Made by a program: the position numbers and the translations under genes
Origin: Diaminobutyricibacter sp049994905
GTDB taxonomy: Bacteria; Actinomycetota; Actinomycetes; Actinomycetales; Microbacteriaceae
Direction of reading: 5' to 3'
DNA length: 64,000 nucleotides
Assembly: GCF_049994905.1 (NCBI RefSeq)
Contig: NZ_CP188258.1
Span: 2,604,001 to 2,668,000 of the forward strand
Shown here: piece by piece, positions 54,692 to 63,800 of the stretch
Layout of the letters: each line of letters starts with the position of its first letter
Numbering within the stretch: the first letter of the stretch is position 1
The notes under the pieces: model-generated
The model's database searches: none
Told to the model about the DNA's origin: nothing
The model's input: the letters and a program-made list of their open reading frames with translations, nothing else

Positions 54692-54949
54692 TCATGTGTC
54701 TTCCCTTCGTGTGGATGGTTCACGGTCAGCACTCGAAACGTCGGGCGACAGCGGGTTCACCGAGACGAGCTCGATGTTCAGGCTGGCCACGGTATCGAGC
54801 AGTCCGTGCAGTCTCGCCTGGTCCGGTACCGTTCCGACGAGGTGGGTGAAGCCCTGCTCCACTTCCTTGACGTCAAATCCGGGGAACGCGGCGAGAAGCG
54901 CCGGGCTCAGCGTGCCGCGGATCACGATCTCGTACGTTTCGTTCAGCAC
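54692..54949 (-). CDS. Hypothetical 85-aa protein of the LuxR/DUF6325 module
   Basis: A small soluble protein with YEIVIRGTLSPALLAAFPGF, GFTHLVGTVPDQARLHGLLD and LNIELVSVN, a two-strand, two-helix arrangement that is familiar beside actinobacterial LuxR and stress genes but has no assigned function. It starts at a GTG with GGGGAGAAGG upstream. It is the first gene of the divergent operon facing the LuxR gene, with the shared dyad (site C) 62 bases upstream. Confidence 0.7.
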   Translation of the reverse strand: MLNETYEIVIRGTLSPALLAAFPGFDVKEVEQGFTHLVGTVPDQARLHGLLDTVASLNIELVSVNPLSPDVSSADREPSTRREDT

Positions 54950-55011
54950 GACGCCCTTCTCCCCTGGCTCCGACCTTTCCCGTTCAGTGTCGGCGGTTGC
55001 CGCGCAGTCTG

Positions 55012-55032
55012 CATCATCCGAGAAGGGTGATC
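55012..55032. promoter_or_regulatory. Shared regulon dyad, site C (LuxR / DUF6325 operon)
   Basis: CATCATCC-N5-GGGTGATC in the divergent region between the LuxR gene and the 85-residue/DUF6325/SHOCT operon. On the - strand GACACT follows after 20 bases. On the + strand the -10 is unclear. Its place in the regulator's own promoter suggests autoregulation. Confidence 0.6.
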
Positions 55033-55109
55033 CCGCGCCTACCCCAATTCGGGTGTGGCCACTGAGGGCATCTCCTGACAGACTGAGTGCGGATAGAGAG
55101 AGCTGGGTT

Positions 55110-57686
55110 ATGGGTGCAAACCGCAGCGTTCCGCGTCATGCAATAGACAGGCCGACACTTCGGGGAGTGCTCGACGGGGTCCTGTCACAGCCTCTGGCGC
55201 TCGTCGTAGCGCCCGCTGGTGCGGGCAAGACTGTGCTCCTCGAGCAGTGGGCCGAGACCCATGCCGACCGGTCGTTCGTGTGGGTCGACATCACCCCGGC
55301 CGACAACGACCCCGCCCATTTCGCCGGCAAACTGATCTCCGGCCTCTCCGCGGTCAAGCCGCATTTCCTCAACGTCGGGGCGCCTGTAGCCATCAGCGGA
55401 GGCCGCCTGGGAGAGACCTTCCTCGAGGTACTTCCGTCTCGCCTGGTATCGCTGCCCGACACGGTCGTCATCTTCGACGACGTGCACCAGCTCACGAACC
55501 GGAGCCTCATCGATGACCTTGAGCGCATCGTCGAGTTCGCGCCCCCGAACATCCACACCGTCTTCTCCACCCGGGTCGACCTCCCTCTCGGCTGGAGCCG
55601 CCACCGCCTCAACGGCGACCTCGTCGAACTGCGCAGCGCCGACCTGGCGTTCGACGCGAACGAGTCGGCAGAGCTCCTCGCGCGGCTCTGCGGCCGACGG
55701 TTCGACGCCGACAGCGTCGACGCTCTCGTCTCCCGCACCGAAGGGTGGGCCGCCGGGCTTCAGCTGGCGGCGATGACGCTCAAGGGCCGCGACGACCCGG
55801 AGGATTTCATCGAGCAGTTCGGCGGCACGGACCGGATGGTGGCCGACTACCTGACCGATGAAGTGCTGCAGGTGCAGCCCCATCGCAGGCGCACGAGCCT
55901 GCTGCGGGTCTCCGCCTTCGACGAGATGTCCGCCGAGCTCATCACCGAGGTCACCGGCGAAGACGGCGCCCAGTCGTGGCTCGAATCCCTCGAACGCGAA
56001 TCGATGTTCCTGGTCCCGCTGGACACCCGACGTGAGTGGTTCCGGTTCCACAACCTGTTCCGCGACCTGCTGCGCTATCACCTGCGTGCCGAAGAGCCCG
56101 GGGCCGAATCGACCCTTCTCGCCGGTGCCGCCGACTGGTATCTCGCCCGCGGCGACGTGCAGCGCGCGGTCGAGTACCTGCTGCGTGCGAAAGAGTGGGA
56201 ACGCGCGCTGATGCTCGTGCGCACCCGCGGCGCAGAGATCTACGAGCGGGGCGAGCTGCGCACGGTCATCCGGTGGATGTCGGAGCTCCCCGACTCCGTC
56301 GTTCATGACCGACTCGACCTGATGCTCCTGAACGGAGTGCTGCGCGGGCTCGAAGGCCAGGTCGTGGCCGCCGGCGACCCGCTCCGGCGCGTGATCAACG
56401 ACCCGGAGGCGACGGTCGGCCAGCAGCTCGTGGCGCATGCCATGCTCGCGTGCCAGGCCTGGTGGAATCCGCATCCGGACGGATCGCTGGACGCCGTGAC
56501 CCGATCGCTCGCCCTCCTCGAAGCCAACCCCGGTGCCCCCACCCCCGATCTGCTCGGGATCACCGACTACGAGTCGCTCCTGACCATGACCCTGTTCTCG
56601 GGCGGCCGCGCCTACCTGCTGGCAGGTGACCTTGCCGAAGCGAGGCGCTGGCTGGAACGCGCCGCACGATCGGAGGGGGCCTCGTATGCGCCATGGCGCA
56701 TCTGTTCGCTCGGCTCGCTCGCCCTCGTCGAGGCCTGGTGCGGGCGAACCGACCGGGCCCAGGAGCTGGCGGTGGAATCCCTGGCGGTCGCCGATGAAGC
56801 GAAGCTGGTCGGGCATCCGTCTACGGCTGACGCCTACCTGGCAGAGAGCCTCATCGCCCTCGAGCGGTCCGATCCGGGCCGTTCCGAGCGGATGCTCGCC
56901 CAGGGTCTCGCACGCGCGGCCGCGACCAAGCGCACGCAGCTCATGTGGATCGCCCATCTCATCCACGCCATGCTCGGCGGCACGGAGAACGCGGGCGACC
57001 TGACCGGCGCTCCGGAAGGCCCGCCGCCGCCGGTGGTCCGTGACCGGCTGACGGCGACGCGCCAACGCGAACGCAGGCTCACCGGGCGGGACCCTCTTCC
57101 GTGGGCCGCGGAACCGGAAAGTGTGGAGGCGCCTGCAACACGGTTCGAGCACACGGCGTCTGCCCTGACGCACCTCCAGCCGCAGCGCGCACGTGCACTG
57201 CTTGCGTCGGATGCCGACACCAGCACCGAGGAGCCGCTCGTCGCCACCGAGCGGCTGGTGCTTCGCGCCTGGCTCGCGGATGTCGAAGGACGACCGACCG
57301 CGGCCGAGCGCCGGCTCGGAAAGGCTCTCGCGCTCGCGGAAGAGCATTCCCTGGTCGACGTGTTCCTGCGTGCCGGCCCCCATGTCATCACGCAACTCGG
57401 CCAGCTTCCGGGCGAGCGTTCGCCGTTCCTGCGGCAGATCCTCGAACGGGCCTCGGCATCGCTGGCGCCGGCCGCGACGTCCGTCCTGAGTGAGCCGCTC
57501 ACCGACCGCGAGCTCGAGATCCTGGCCTGCCTGCCAAGCCGGTCGACGAATGGCGAACTGGCAGACCGCTTCTACGTGTCCGTGAACACGATCAAGACGC
57601 ACATGGTGCACATCTACCGCAAGCTCGACGTGCCTAACCGCAGCGCGGCGATCGTGCGCGCACAGGAACTGGGCCTGCTCCGATGA
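55110..57686 (+). CDS. Large LuxR-family (MalT/LAL-like) transcriptional activator
   Basis: The 858-residue STAND-type regulator has an N-terminal NTPase with Walker A VVAPAGAGKT (Lys40) and Walker B VVIFDDVHQL. A winged-helix and helical repeat middle follows (about 330-780, including a TPR-like AEARRWLERAA series). A C-terminal LuxR HTH lies at about 797-858 (LTDRELEILACLPSRSTNGE, then VSVNTIKTHMVHIYRKL). Such proteins are ligand- and ATP-gated activators. The ATG at 55110 is taken as the start; the much longer frame upstream is antisense to other genes. It is the best candidate to bind the shared dyads. Confidence 0.9.
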   Translation: MGANRSVPRHAIDRPTLRGVLDGVLSQPLALVVAPAGAGKTVLLEQWAETHADRSFVWVDITPADNDPAHFAGKLISGLSAVKPHFLNVGAPVAISGGRLGETFLEVLPSRLVSLPDTVVIFDDVHQLTNRSLIDDLERIVEFAPPNIHTVFSTRVDLPLGWSRHRLNGDLVELRSADLAFDANESAELLARLCGRRFDADSVDALVSRTEGWAAGLQLAAMTLKGRDDPEDFIEQFGGTDRMVADYLTDEVLQVQPHRRRTSLLRVSAFDEMSAELITEVTGEDGAQSWLESLERESMFLVPLDTRREWFRFHNLFRDLLRYHLRAEEPGAESTLLAGAADWYLARGDVQRAVEYLLRAKEWERALMLVRTRGAEIYERGELRTVIRWMSELPDSVVHDRLDLMLLNGVLRGLEGQVVAAGDPLRRVINDPEATVGQQLVAHAMLACQAWWNPHPDGSLDAVTRSLALLEANPGAPTPDLLGITDYESLLTMTLFSGGRAYLLAGDLAEARRWLERAARSEGASYAPWRICSLGSLALVEAWCGRTDRAQELAVESLAVADEAKLVGHPSTADAYLAESLIALERSDPGRSERMLAQGLARAAATKRTQLMWIAHLIHAMLGGTENAGDLTGAPEGPPPPVVRDRLTATRQRERRLTGRDPLPWAAEPESVEAPATRFEHTASALTHLQPQRARALLASDADTSTEEPLVATERLVLRAWLADVEGRPTAAERRLGKALALAEEHSLVDVFLRAGPHVITQLGQLPGERSPFLRQILERASASLAPAATSVLSEPLTDRELEILACLPSRSTNGELADRFYVSVNTIKTHMVHIYRKLDVPNRSAAIVRAQELGLLR

Positions 57687-57690
57687 TCAC

Positions 57691-57711
57691 TATCACCCTC
57701 TTGGCGTGATG
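57691..57711. promoter_or_regulatory. Shared regulon dyad, site D (second DUF6325 promoter)
   Basis: TATCACCC-N5-GCGTGATG, beginning five bases after the LuxR stop codon. TAGCGT (57732-57737) follows after exactly 20 bases, the same hexamer and spacing as at sites A and F. The DUF6325 start is at 57794. Confidence 0.65.
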
Positions 57712-57793
57712 CGCTCACGCAGGGGCGGCCATAGCGTCACAGGTGGGTTCGCCGTGCATCAGCGCGGGAGCGCGATCAGCGAAGGAGCGCACA

Positions 57794-58282
57794 ATGTCGG
57801 ATGACGACCTCGAGCAGGCGGGACCGATCGATTTCGTGATCATCGAGTTTCCTGCCGGCCAGAAGAATTTCCGCGGCGAGATAGCCGACGAGCTGGTGAA
57901 GCTCGTCGATGCCGGGACGATCCGGCTCATTGACGCGATCGTCCTCGTGAAGGACGACGATGGGGCTGTCGAGGCCCTGGAGCTGTCCGACCTCGACGAT
58001 CTCGGCCCGCTTGCGGCCCTCGAAGCCGAACTGGCGGAGTTCCTCGCCGAGGAGGACGTCGACCATCTCGCTGCGGCCATGGATCCGGGGAGCGTTGCCG
58101 GTGTCATCGTCTACGAGAACGTGTGGGCGGCGCCGTTCGCAGCAGCTGCGCGCCGGGCCGGCGGCCAGTTGATCGCGGATGGCCGCATCCACTCCCAGGC
58201 GATCGCCGCCGCGCTCGAAGCAGAGGCTGAGGCGGAGTCGGAAATCGAATCAGAAGCAGAAGCTGAAAAGGAAGGGGCCTGA
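57794..58282 (+). CDS. DUF6325 family protein (copy 2)
   Basis: A 162-residue paralogue of the protein at 54215, with GPIDFVIIEFPAGQKNFRG, AGTIRLIDAIVLVKD and GVIVYENVWAAPFAAAARRAGG in the same order. The tail is a very acidic Glu/Ala repeat. AAGGAG lies upstream of the ATG. A 50-residue peptide gene follows one base after its stop, so the two are co-transcribed from the dyad promoter at 57691. Confidence 0.78.
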   Translation: MSDDDLEQAGPIDFVIIEFPAGQKNFRGEIADELVKLVDAGTIRLIDAIVLVKDDDGAVEALELSDLDDLGPLAALEAELAEFLAEEDVDHLAAAMDPGSVAGVIVYENVWAAPFAAAARRAGGQLIADGRIHSQAIAAALEAEAEAESEIESEAEAEKEGA

Positions 58283-58283
58283 C

Positions 58284-58436
58284 ATGTTACGAGCAGGTCG
58301 TGTAGGTCGGGTCGGGGTCGTGCGCGCTCCCGTCGCCAAGGCCGCCGTCGTCACCCGGGCGGTGACTCCCGGTCCGGCGCCGATCGCGAAGGCGGCCGTC
58401 GTCGGGGCGGTCGTGACGCCGAGGCGGCGTCTCTGA
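58284..58436 (+). CDS. 50-aa Ala/Val-rich peptide of the DUF6325 module
   Basis: A short basic protein, MLRAGRVGRVGVVRAPVAKA and further, with two near-repeats of AKAAVV around a Pro-rich centre. GGAAGGGG upstream of the ATG is a strong ribosome binding site. It resembles the N-terminal part of the SHOCT protein at 53844 (MLGRRMGRGGLVRAA then TAVVAG), as if the SHOCT end had been lost. No function is known. Confidence 0.65.
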   Translation: MLRAGRVGRVGVVRAPVAKAAVVTRAVTPGPAPIAKAAVVGAVVTPRRRL

Positions 58437-58439
58437 CAG

Positions 58440-58480
58440 CAGCGGTGGCCGACGCATTCGGCTTGCGTCGGCCACCGCTG
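58440..58480. terminator. Terminator hairpin between DUF6325 unit and MFS gene
   Basis: CAGCGGTGGCCGACGCA pairs perfectly with TGCGTCGGCCACCGCTG around a 7-base loop. It lies between convergent genes and lacks a T-run. Confidence 0.75.
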
Positions 58481-58487
58481 TGACAGG

Positions 58488-60005
58488 TCAGTGCGCGATC
58501 GCCGGTTCCGGCGTGGCCGCGCCTGTCGCTGCGGCGCTTTCGGCCACAGCGAGCGGCCGGCGGCGACGGAACAGCAGGGCCGCGTTGATCGCACCGATAG
58601 CGAAGAAGAGCGCTCCCCACAGGTAGGCGACCGAGTAGCTGTGCACTGCGGCATCCGTGAGCACCGCCGGCGTCGGCGGCAGGTGCGAGGCGAGGTAGTC
58701 CGCGGCCGCGGTGGCGGCCAGCGTGTTCAGCAGGGCGGTTCCCAGCGAGCCGCCGACCTGCTGGCTCGTGTTGACGGTCGCGGATGCGACGCCGGCGAAC
58801 GAGCGGTCGATTCCGAGTGTGGCGGTCTGGATCGACGCCGGCATGATCGAACCCATCGCGAACCCGAGGATCAGCAGGGGCGGAAGGATGTCCGCAGCAT
58901 AGGTGCTGTGCTGGTCGAGGTGGGTGAGGTACAGCATCCCGATCGCCCCGAGCGTCATCCCGAACGGCACCATGATCTTCGGCCCGAGCCGTGGCAGGAA
59001 GATGTTCGTCGACAGCTGCGCGGAGAGCACCAGCATCGCGATCATCGGAAGGAAGCCGAGCCCGGTCTGGATGGGCGAGTAGTGCAGCGTCTCCTGCATG
59101 TAGTAGGTCACGAAGAGGAAGATGCCGAACATTCCGGCGCCGGCGATCAACACGGAGATGAACGCGGCCCCGCGGTTGCGGTCGAGCACGATCGACAGCG
59201 GGAGCAGCGGATGCGCGGCGCGACGCTGCCAGAGCACGAACGCGACCAGGAGGATGCCGGCCGCCGTCAGGAAGCCCCAGGTGAGCGGGGAATCCCAGCC
59301 GTCGGTCTCCGCGTTCGAGAACCCGTAGACGAGGCTGAAAAGGGCACCGGAGACGAGCAGCGTTCCGGGGATGTCGAGCTTCGGCCGCGCGCCCGTGCGC
59401 TTGACGGACGTCACGAAGAAGATGGCGCCGACGACCGCGATGAGCGCGATGACGACGTTGATGTAGAGGCTCCAGCGCCAGCTGTAATACTCCGTCAGAA
59501 CCCCGCCGAGCAGGAGGCCGATGGCGCCGCCGGCGCCCGCGATGGCCCCGAACACGCCGAATGCCCTGGCGCGCTCCTTGGGGATGGTGAAGGTCGTCGT
59601 CAGCACGGCCAGAGCCGTCGGGGCGAGCAGCGCGCCGAATGCACCCTGGAGGGCGCGGGCTCCGACGAGCAGCCCGAAGGTGTTGGCTGCGCCGCCGAGC
59701 GCTGACGCTCCGGCGAAGCCGATCAGGCCGATGATGAAGGTGCGTTTGCGCCCGATGAGGTCGGAGACGCGCCCGCCGAGCAGCAGGAGGCTGCCGAAGG
59801 CCAGCGAGTATGCGGTGATGATCCACTGGCGCTCTGCGTTGGTGAAGCCGAGGTCGGCCTGGGCCGACGGGAGCGCGATGTTGACCACGGTCGAGTCGAG
59901 CACGACCATGAGCTGGGCGAGGCCGACGGTGGCGAGTGTCCACCAGTGGCGCGATGTCGTCGGCGTGTGCACGACGGTCGGAAGGGAGGAAGTTGTGGGG
60001 GGCAT
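58488..60005 (-). CDS. MFS transporter, DHA2 (14-helix) drug exporter type
   Basis: The 505-residue protein has 14 predicted helices, motif D1 in MVVLDSTVVNIALPS, motif A in GGRVSDLIGRKRTFI and motif C (GAIAGAGGAIGLLLGG). This is an EmrB/QacA-type proton-coupled exporter, likely for toxic or signalling compounds. It faces a divergent TetR gene with a dyad operator between them, the usual arrangement of an inducible efflux pump. Confidence 0.9.
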   Translation of the reverse strand: MPPTTSSLPTVVHTPTTSRHWWTLATVGLAQLMVVLDSTVVNIALPSAQADLGFTNAERQWIITAYSLAFGSLLLLGGRVSDLIGRKRTFIIGLIGFAGASALGGAANTFGLLVGARALQGAFGALLAPTALAVLTTTFTIPKERARAFGVFGAIAGAGGAIGLLLGGVLTEYYSWRWSLYINVVIALIAVVGAIFFVTSVKRTGARPKLDIPGTLLVSGALFSLVYGFSNAETDGWDSPLTWGFLTAAGILLVAFVLWQRRAAHPLLPLSIVLDRNRGAAFISVLIAGAGMFGIFLFVTYYMQETLHYSPIQTGLGFLPMIAMLVLSAQLSTNIFLPRLGPKIMVPFGMTLGAIGMLYLTHLDQHSTYAADILPPLLILGFAMGSIMPASIQTATLGIDRSFAGVASATVNTSQQVGGSLGTALLNTLAATAAADYLASHLPPTPAVLTDAAVHSYSVAYLWGALFFAIGAINAALLFRRRRPLAVAESAAATGAATPEPAIAH

Positions 60006-60015
60006 GAGACCTACT

Positions 60016-60043
60016 ATATCCGGAACTCATCAGTTTCGGATAT
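60016..60043. promoter_or_regulatory. TetR operator between MFS exporter and repressor
   Basis: ATATCCGGAACT-CATC-AGTTTCGGATAT is an inverted repeat of 12-base arms with one mismatch, 11 bases before the exporter start. A second, shorter dyad (ACAGTT-CCTT-AACTGT) follows at 60046-60061 and may be a second half of the operator or part of the repressor promoter. Confidence 0.75.
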
Positions 60044-60105
60044 TAACAGTTCCTTAACTGTACAATTGATCCAGGACAACACGGATCAAGAGGGAGACAG
60101 CCGCA

Positions 60106-60747
60106 ATGTCGCAGCTCGACCTGACCCAGAACGAGGCCGCCGAACAGCCGTCGAAGCTCGGTCGCAAGCGCGACCACACGCGCGATCCCGAAATCCTCGA
60201 AGCGGCACTCGACGTGCTCGCCGAGACCGGCTACGACGGCATGACCATCGAGATGGTGGCCAATCGAGCCAAGGCCGGCAAGGCCACCCTGTACCGCAGG
60301 TGGGCATCGAAAGGCGAGCTCGTCGTCGACGCCGTCGCCTGCATGAAGAGCGTCGACCTCGACCTCGACAGGCTCCCCGACACCGGCACCCTCCGCGGCG
60401 ATCTCGTGGCGATGATCAAGCCGCACTCGATGCAGGACAGCGAGAAGAAGCTGCGGGTCATGGCCGGCCTGATGTCGATGCTGTCCCGCGCTCCAGAACT
60501 CGCGGATGCCGTGAATGCCGCGATCGTCGAGCCGCGGGCGAAGGCCAACCGCATCTTCCTGCGCCGCGCGGTCGAGCGCGGCGAGATCTCCTCAGACCTG
60601 GACCTCGACGCCCTGTCGCTGCTCGCACCGTCCATGTCCGCCTACCGCACGCTGATCCAGCGCAAGCCGGTCGACCGTGAATTCCTCATCTCCCTGATCG
60701 ACGGAGTGCTCCTTCCCGCCGTGGGTCTCACTCCCCCGAAGTCCTGA
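60106..60747 (+). CDS. TetR-family repressor of the adjacent MFS exporter
   Basis: The 213-residue protein has a basic N-terminal arm (KLGRKRDHTRD) and the TetR HTH at about residues 28-72 (EILEAALDVLAETGYDGM, then MVANRAKAGKATLYRRW). The C-terminal half resembles TetR_C_11/AcrR-type ligand domains. It is transcribed away from the MFS gene with 100 bases between starts and should bind the dyad at 60016. Confidence 0.88.
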   Translation: MSQLDLTQNEAAEQPSKLGRKRDHTRDPEILEAALDVLAETGYDGMTIEMVANRAKAGKATLYRRWASKGELVVDAVACMKSVDLDLDRLPDTGTLRGDLVAMIKPHSMQDSEKKLRVMAGLMSMLSRAPELADAVNAAIVEPRAKANRIFLRRAVERGEISSDLDLDALSLLAPSMSAYRTLIQRKPVDREFLISLIDGVLLPAVGLTPPKS

Positions 60748-60869
60748 GTCTCCCGTGTCGTCGGCGCCGCTCAGGTGCCGTCAGTAATTCGCGTGAGTCC
60801 TGAGAATCTCTTTACTTTCGGCCTCGAAAAGAGCACCCTCTTATGGAGTCTTGAAAGTGAGAAGTTCTC

Positions 60870-63800
60870 ATGAAAAAGCATTTCTCTGCCCGCCTCCTGG
60901 CGCTCACCACGTTCGTGAGCCTCGCGGCGCTCGCACTGACACCCCTGCCCGCCTCAGCGGCAGGGACCCTCGCAACCGATGTGGTCGTGAGCGCCCACCA
61001 GAACTCTCCCGCATCGAGCGTCAAGACCGCAGCCTTCTCCACGAGCCATGACGGTGAGCTCCTCATCGCCTTCATCGCCACCGACGGCGCGACCGCTGCC
61101 GGATCCGCCACGATCAGCGCTGTGACCGGAGGAGGCCTGACCTGGACGCTGCGAAAGCGCACGAACGCCCAGTACGGAACGGCGGAGATCTGGCAGGCGG
61201 TCGCCCCGACGGCACTGGCGAATGCGACGGTGACCGCCACCTATGCCGGCTCGTACACCGCCTCCATGACCGTCGCCACCTTCACCGGGGCTGACACCAC
61301 GACGCTCGGGGCGGTCGGCGGCGGCAGCGCAGCAACCGGCGCACCGAGCGCGAGCCTGACCACGACGCGCGCCGGCTCCTGGGTGTGGGGTGTCGGAGAC
61401 GACTGGAGCACCGCCACCGCCCGCACCACCGGCATCGGCCAGACCCAGGTGGACCAGCTGCTCGCCAGCTCCGGCGACACGTTCTGGACCCAGCGCCAGA
61501 CGGTCCCCGGCACTGTTGCGGCCCCCTCCACGGTGACGATCAACGACACGGCGCCGACGGCCGACCGGTGGAACCTCTCGCTCATCGAGATCCTGCCCGT
61601 GGGCACCGGCAGCAACGACACGACCGCGCCCACCGTTGCGATGACGAGCCCTGCTGCCGGTGCCACGGTTTCCGGTACGGTGACCGTGTCGGCCGGCGCA
61701 AGCGATGACGTCGGCGTCGCCAGCGTCGCGTTCACCCTCGACGGGTCGCCGCTCGGCGCTGTTCTCACATCCGCCCCCTACTCACTCCCGTGGGACACGA
61801 CGTCAGTCGTCGGCGGATCTCACACTCTGGTCGCCACGGCGAGGGATGCGGCGGGCAATACCGGAACGTCGGCGCCGATCACCGTCACGGTCTCGAATGC
61901 CGCAGACCCCTCGGTCGTCGGATCGTGGGGTCCGGTCGTGCCGTGGCCGGAGGTCTCCATCCACGCCGCTCTCACGAACACCGGCAAGATCCTCACCTGG
62001 ATGGGCGACTTCAGCCAGGGCGGTCAGCAGTATCTCCTCGATCCGACCACCGGCAATTACACCCAGGTGCCCGATGCCGCCGTCGACCTCTTCTGCGCCG
62101 GCCAGGCGGTGCTCGCCGACGGCCGCATCGCCGTCATCGGCGGCACTGCCACGCAGGGCGGGCTGGGCATCAAGAACGTGAATGCATTCGACCCCGTGAC
62201 ATCGACCTGGGAGTCCCTCGCCCCGATGAACTACCCGCGCTGGTATCCGACCGGCACGACGCTGGGCGACGGTCGGGTGCTCGTCACCTCCGGCTCCGAC
62301 ACGACCTCCACCGACCTCGTCCAGGTTCCCGAGGTCTACAACCCTCCGACGGACAGCTGGACGTCCCTGCCGGGCGCGACCAAGCTCATCCCTTACTACC
62401 CGTTCATGTACCAGCTGCCCGACGGTCGTATCCTCCAGAACGGGGCCAGCGAGGATCCGACCGGGACGCAGGTGCTGGACATGTCCACTCTGCAGTGGAC
62501 CACGATCGATTCGCGAGTCCTCGACGGCGCATCCGTCACCAGCTACGCACCGGGCAAGTTCCTGAAAGCGGGCACGGCATCCGACGGTGGTTTCAGCGGC
62601 CAGTCCGCGAAGACCGCGTACACGCTCGACATGAACCAGCCCAACCCGACCTGGCAGCCGACCGCATCGATGTCCTTCGCCCGCAGCTTCGTCAACCTGA
62701 CGACGCTTCCGGACGGGAACGTGCTCGCCACGGGTGGCAGCACCGACAAGTCCGGCCAGAACGAAGGGCTTGCGGTCAAGCCCGCCGAACTGTGGCACCC
62801 GAGCACCGGAACGTGGTCAACGGTCGCATCGCTGACCGCGCCGAGGCTGTACCACTCGGTAGCACTGCTGCTGCCCGACGGGCGCGTGTTCGTGTCGGGC
62901 GGCGGCGGCGACACCGGCGTGACCAACGAGGAGAACTACCAGATCTACTCCCCGCCCTACCTGTTCAAAGGCGCCAGGCCGACCATCACCGCTGCCCCGT
63001 CGACGGTGCAGTACAACAGCACGGCACTCGTCAAGACCCCGGATGCGGCCGGCATCCAGTCCGTGATGCTGGTGCGCACCGGCTCCATCACGCACGGCTT
63101 CGACCAGAACACGCGGTCGATTCCGCTGAGCTTCACCCAGACCACGGGCGGCCTGAACGTGCAGATGCCGGTGAACGGAAATGCGGCCCCTCCCGGGTAC
63201 TACATGCTGTTCATCGTCAATGGCGCAGGCGTTCCGTCGGTCGCCGCGATGACACGGTTCCCGGCACCCTATGAAGACACGCAGGCTCCGTCCGCTCCGG
63301 GAACTCTGACCGCGACGAGCGGCACCGGGCAGGTCGGCCTCGCCTGGGGTGCGGCGACCGACAATGTCGGGGTAGCGAAGTACGACATCTACCGGTCGAC
63401 CACGGCAGGCTTCACGCCGGCCGCGGGCAACCGGATCGCCCAGGTCGCAGCGCCGGCGACGGCATACACCGACCCGGGGCTCCTCGCCGGCACCTACTAC
63501 TACCGCGTGATCGCAGAAGACGCCCAACACAACCTGGGACCTGCGTCGAACGAGGCCTCGGCCACCGTGACGACGTCGAGCACCTACCGCACCATCACGG
63601 TCGACAAGATCACCACCGTTCACCAGTCCACGAGTTCTAACAAGATCGCCGCCACAGGCCTGACCACGACCGGCAGCAACGAGCTCCTCCTCGCCTTCAT
63701 CAGCTCCGATGGTCCGAGCAGCGGGGGCAGTGCTGCGATCGCCTCGGTCACCGGCGGCGGCCTGACGTGGACGCTCCGCCAGCGGTCCAACGCCCAGCCC

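Noticed and set aside
53835..55109. Upstream extension of the LuxR gene by 425 codons
   Set aside because: It is antisense to the SHOCT, DUF6325 and 85-residue genes and rich in Ser, Thr and Pro. The promoter dyad and the ATG at 55110 fit better.
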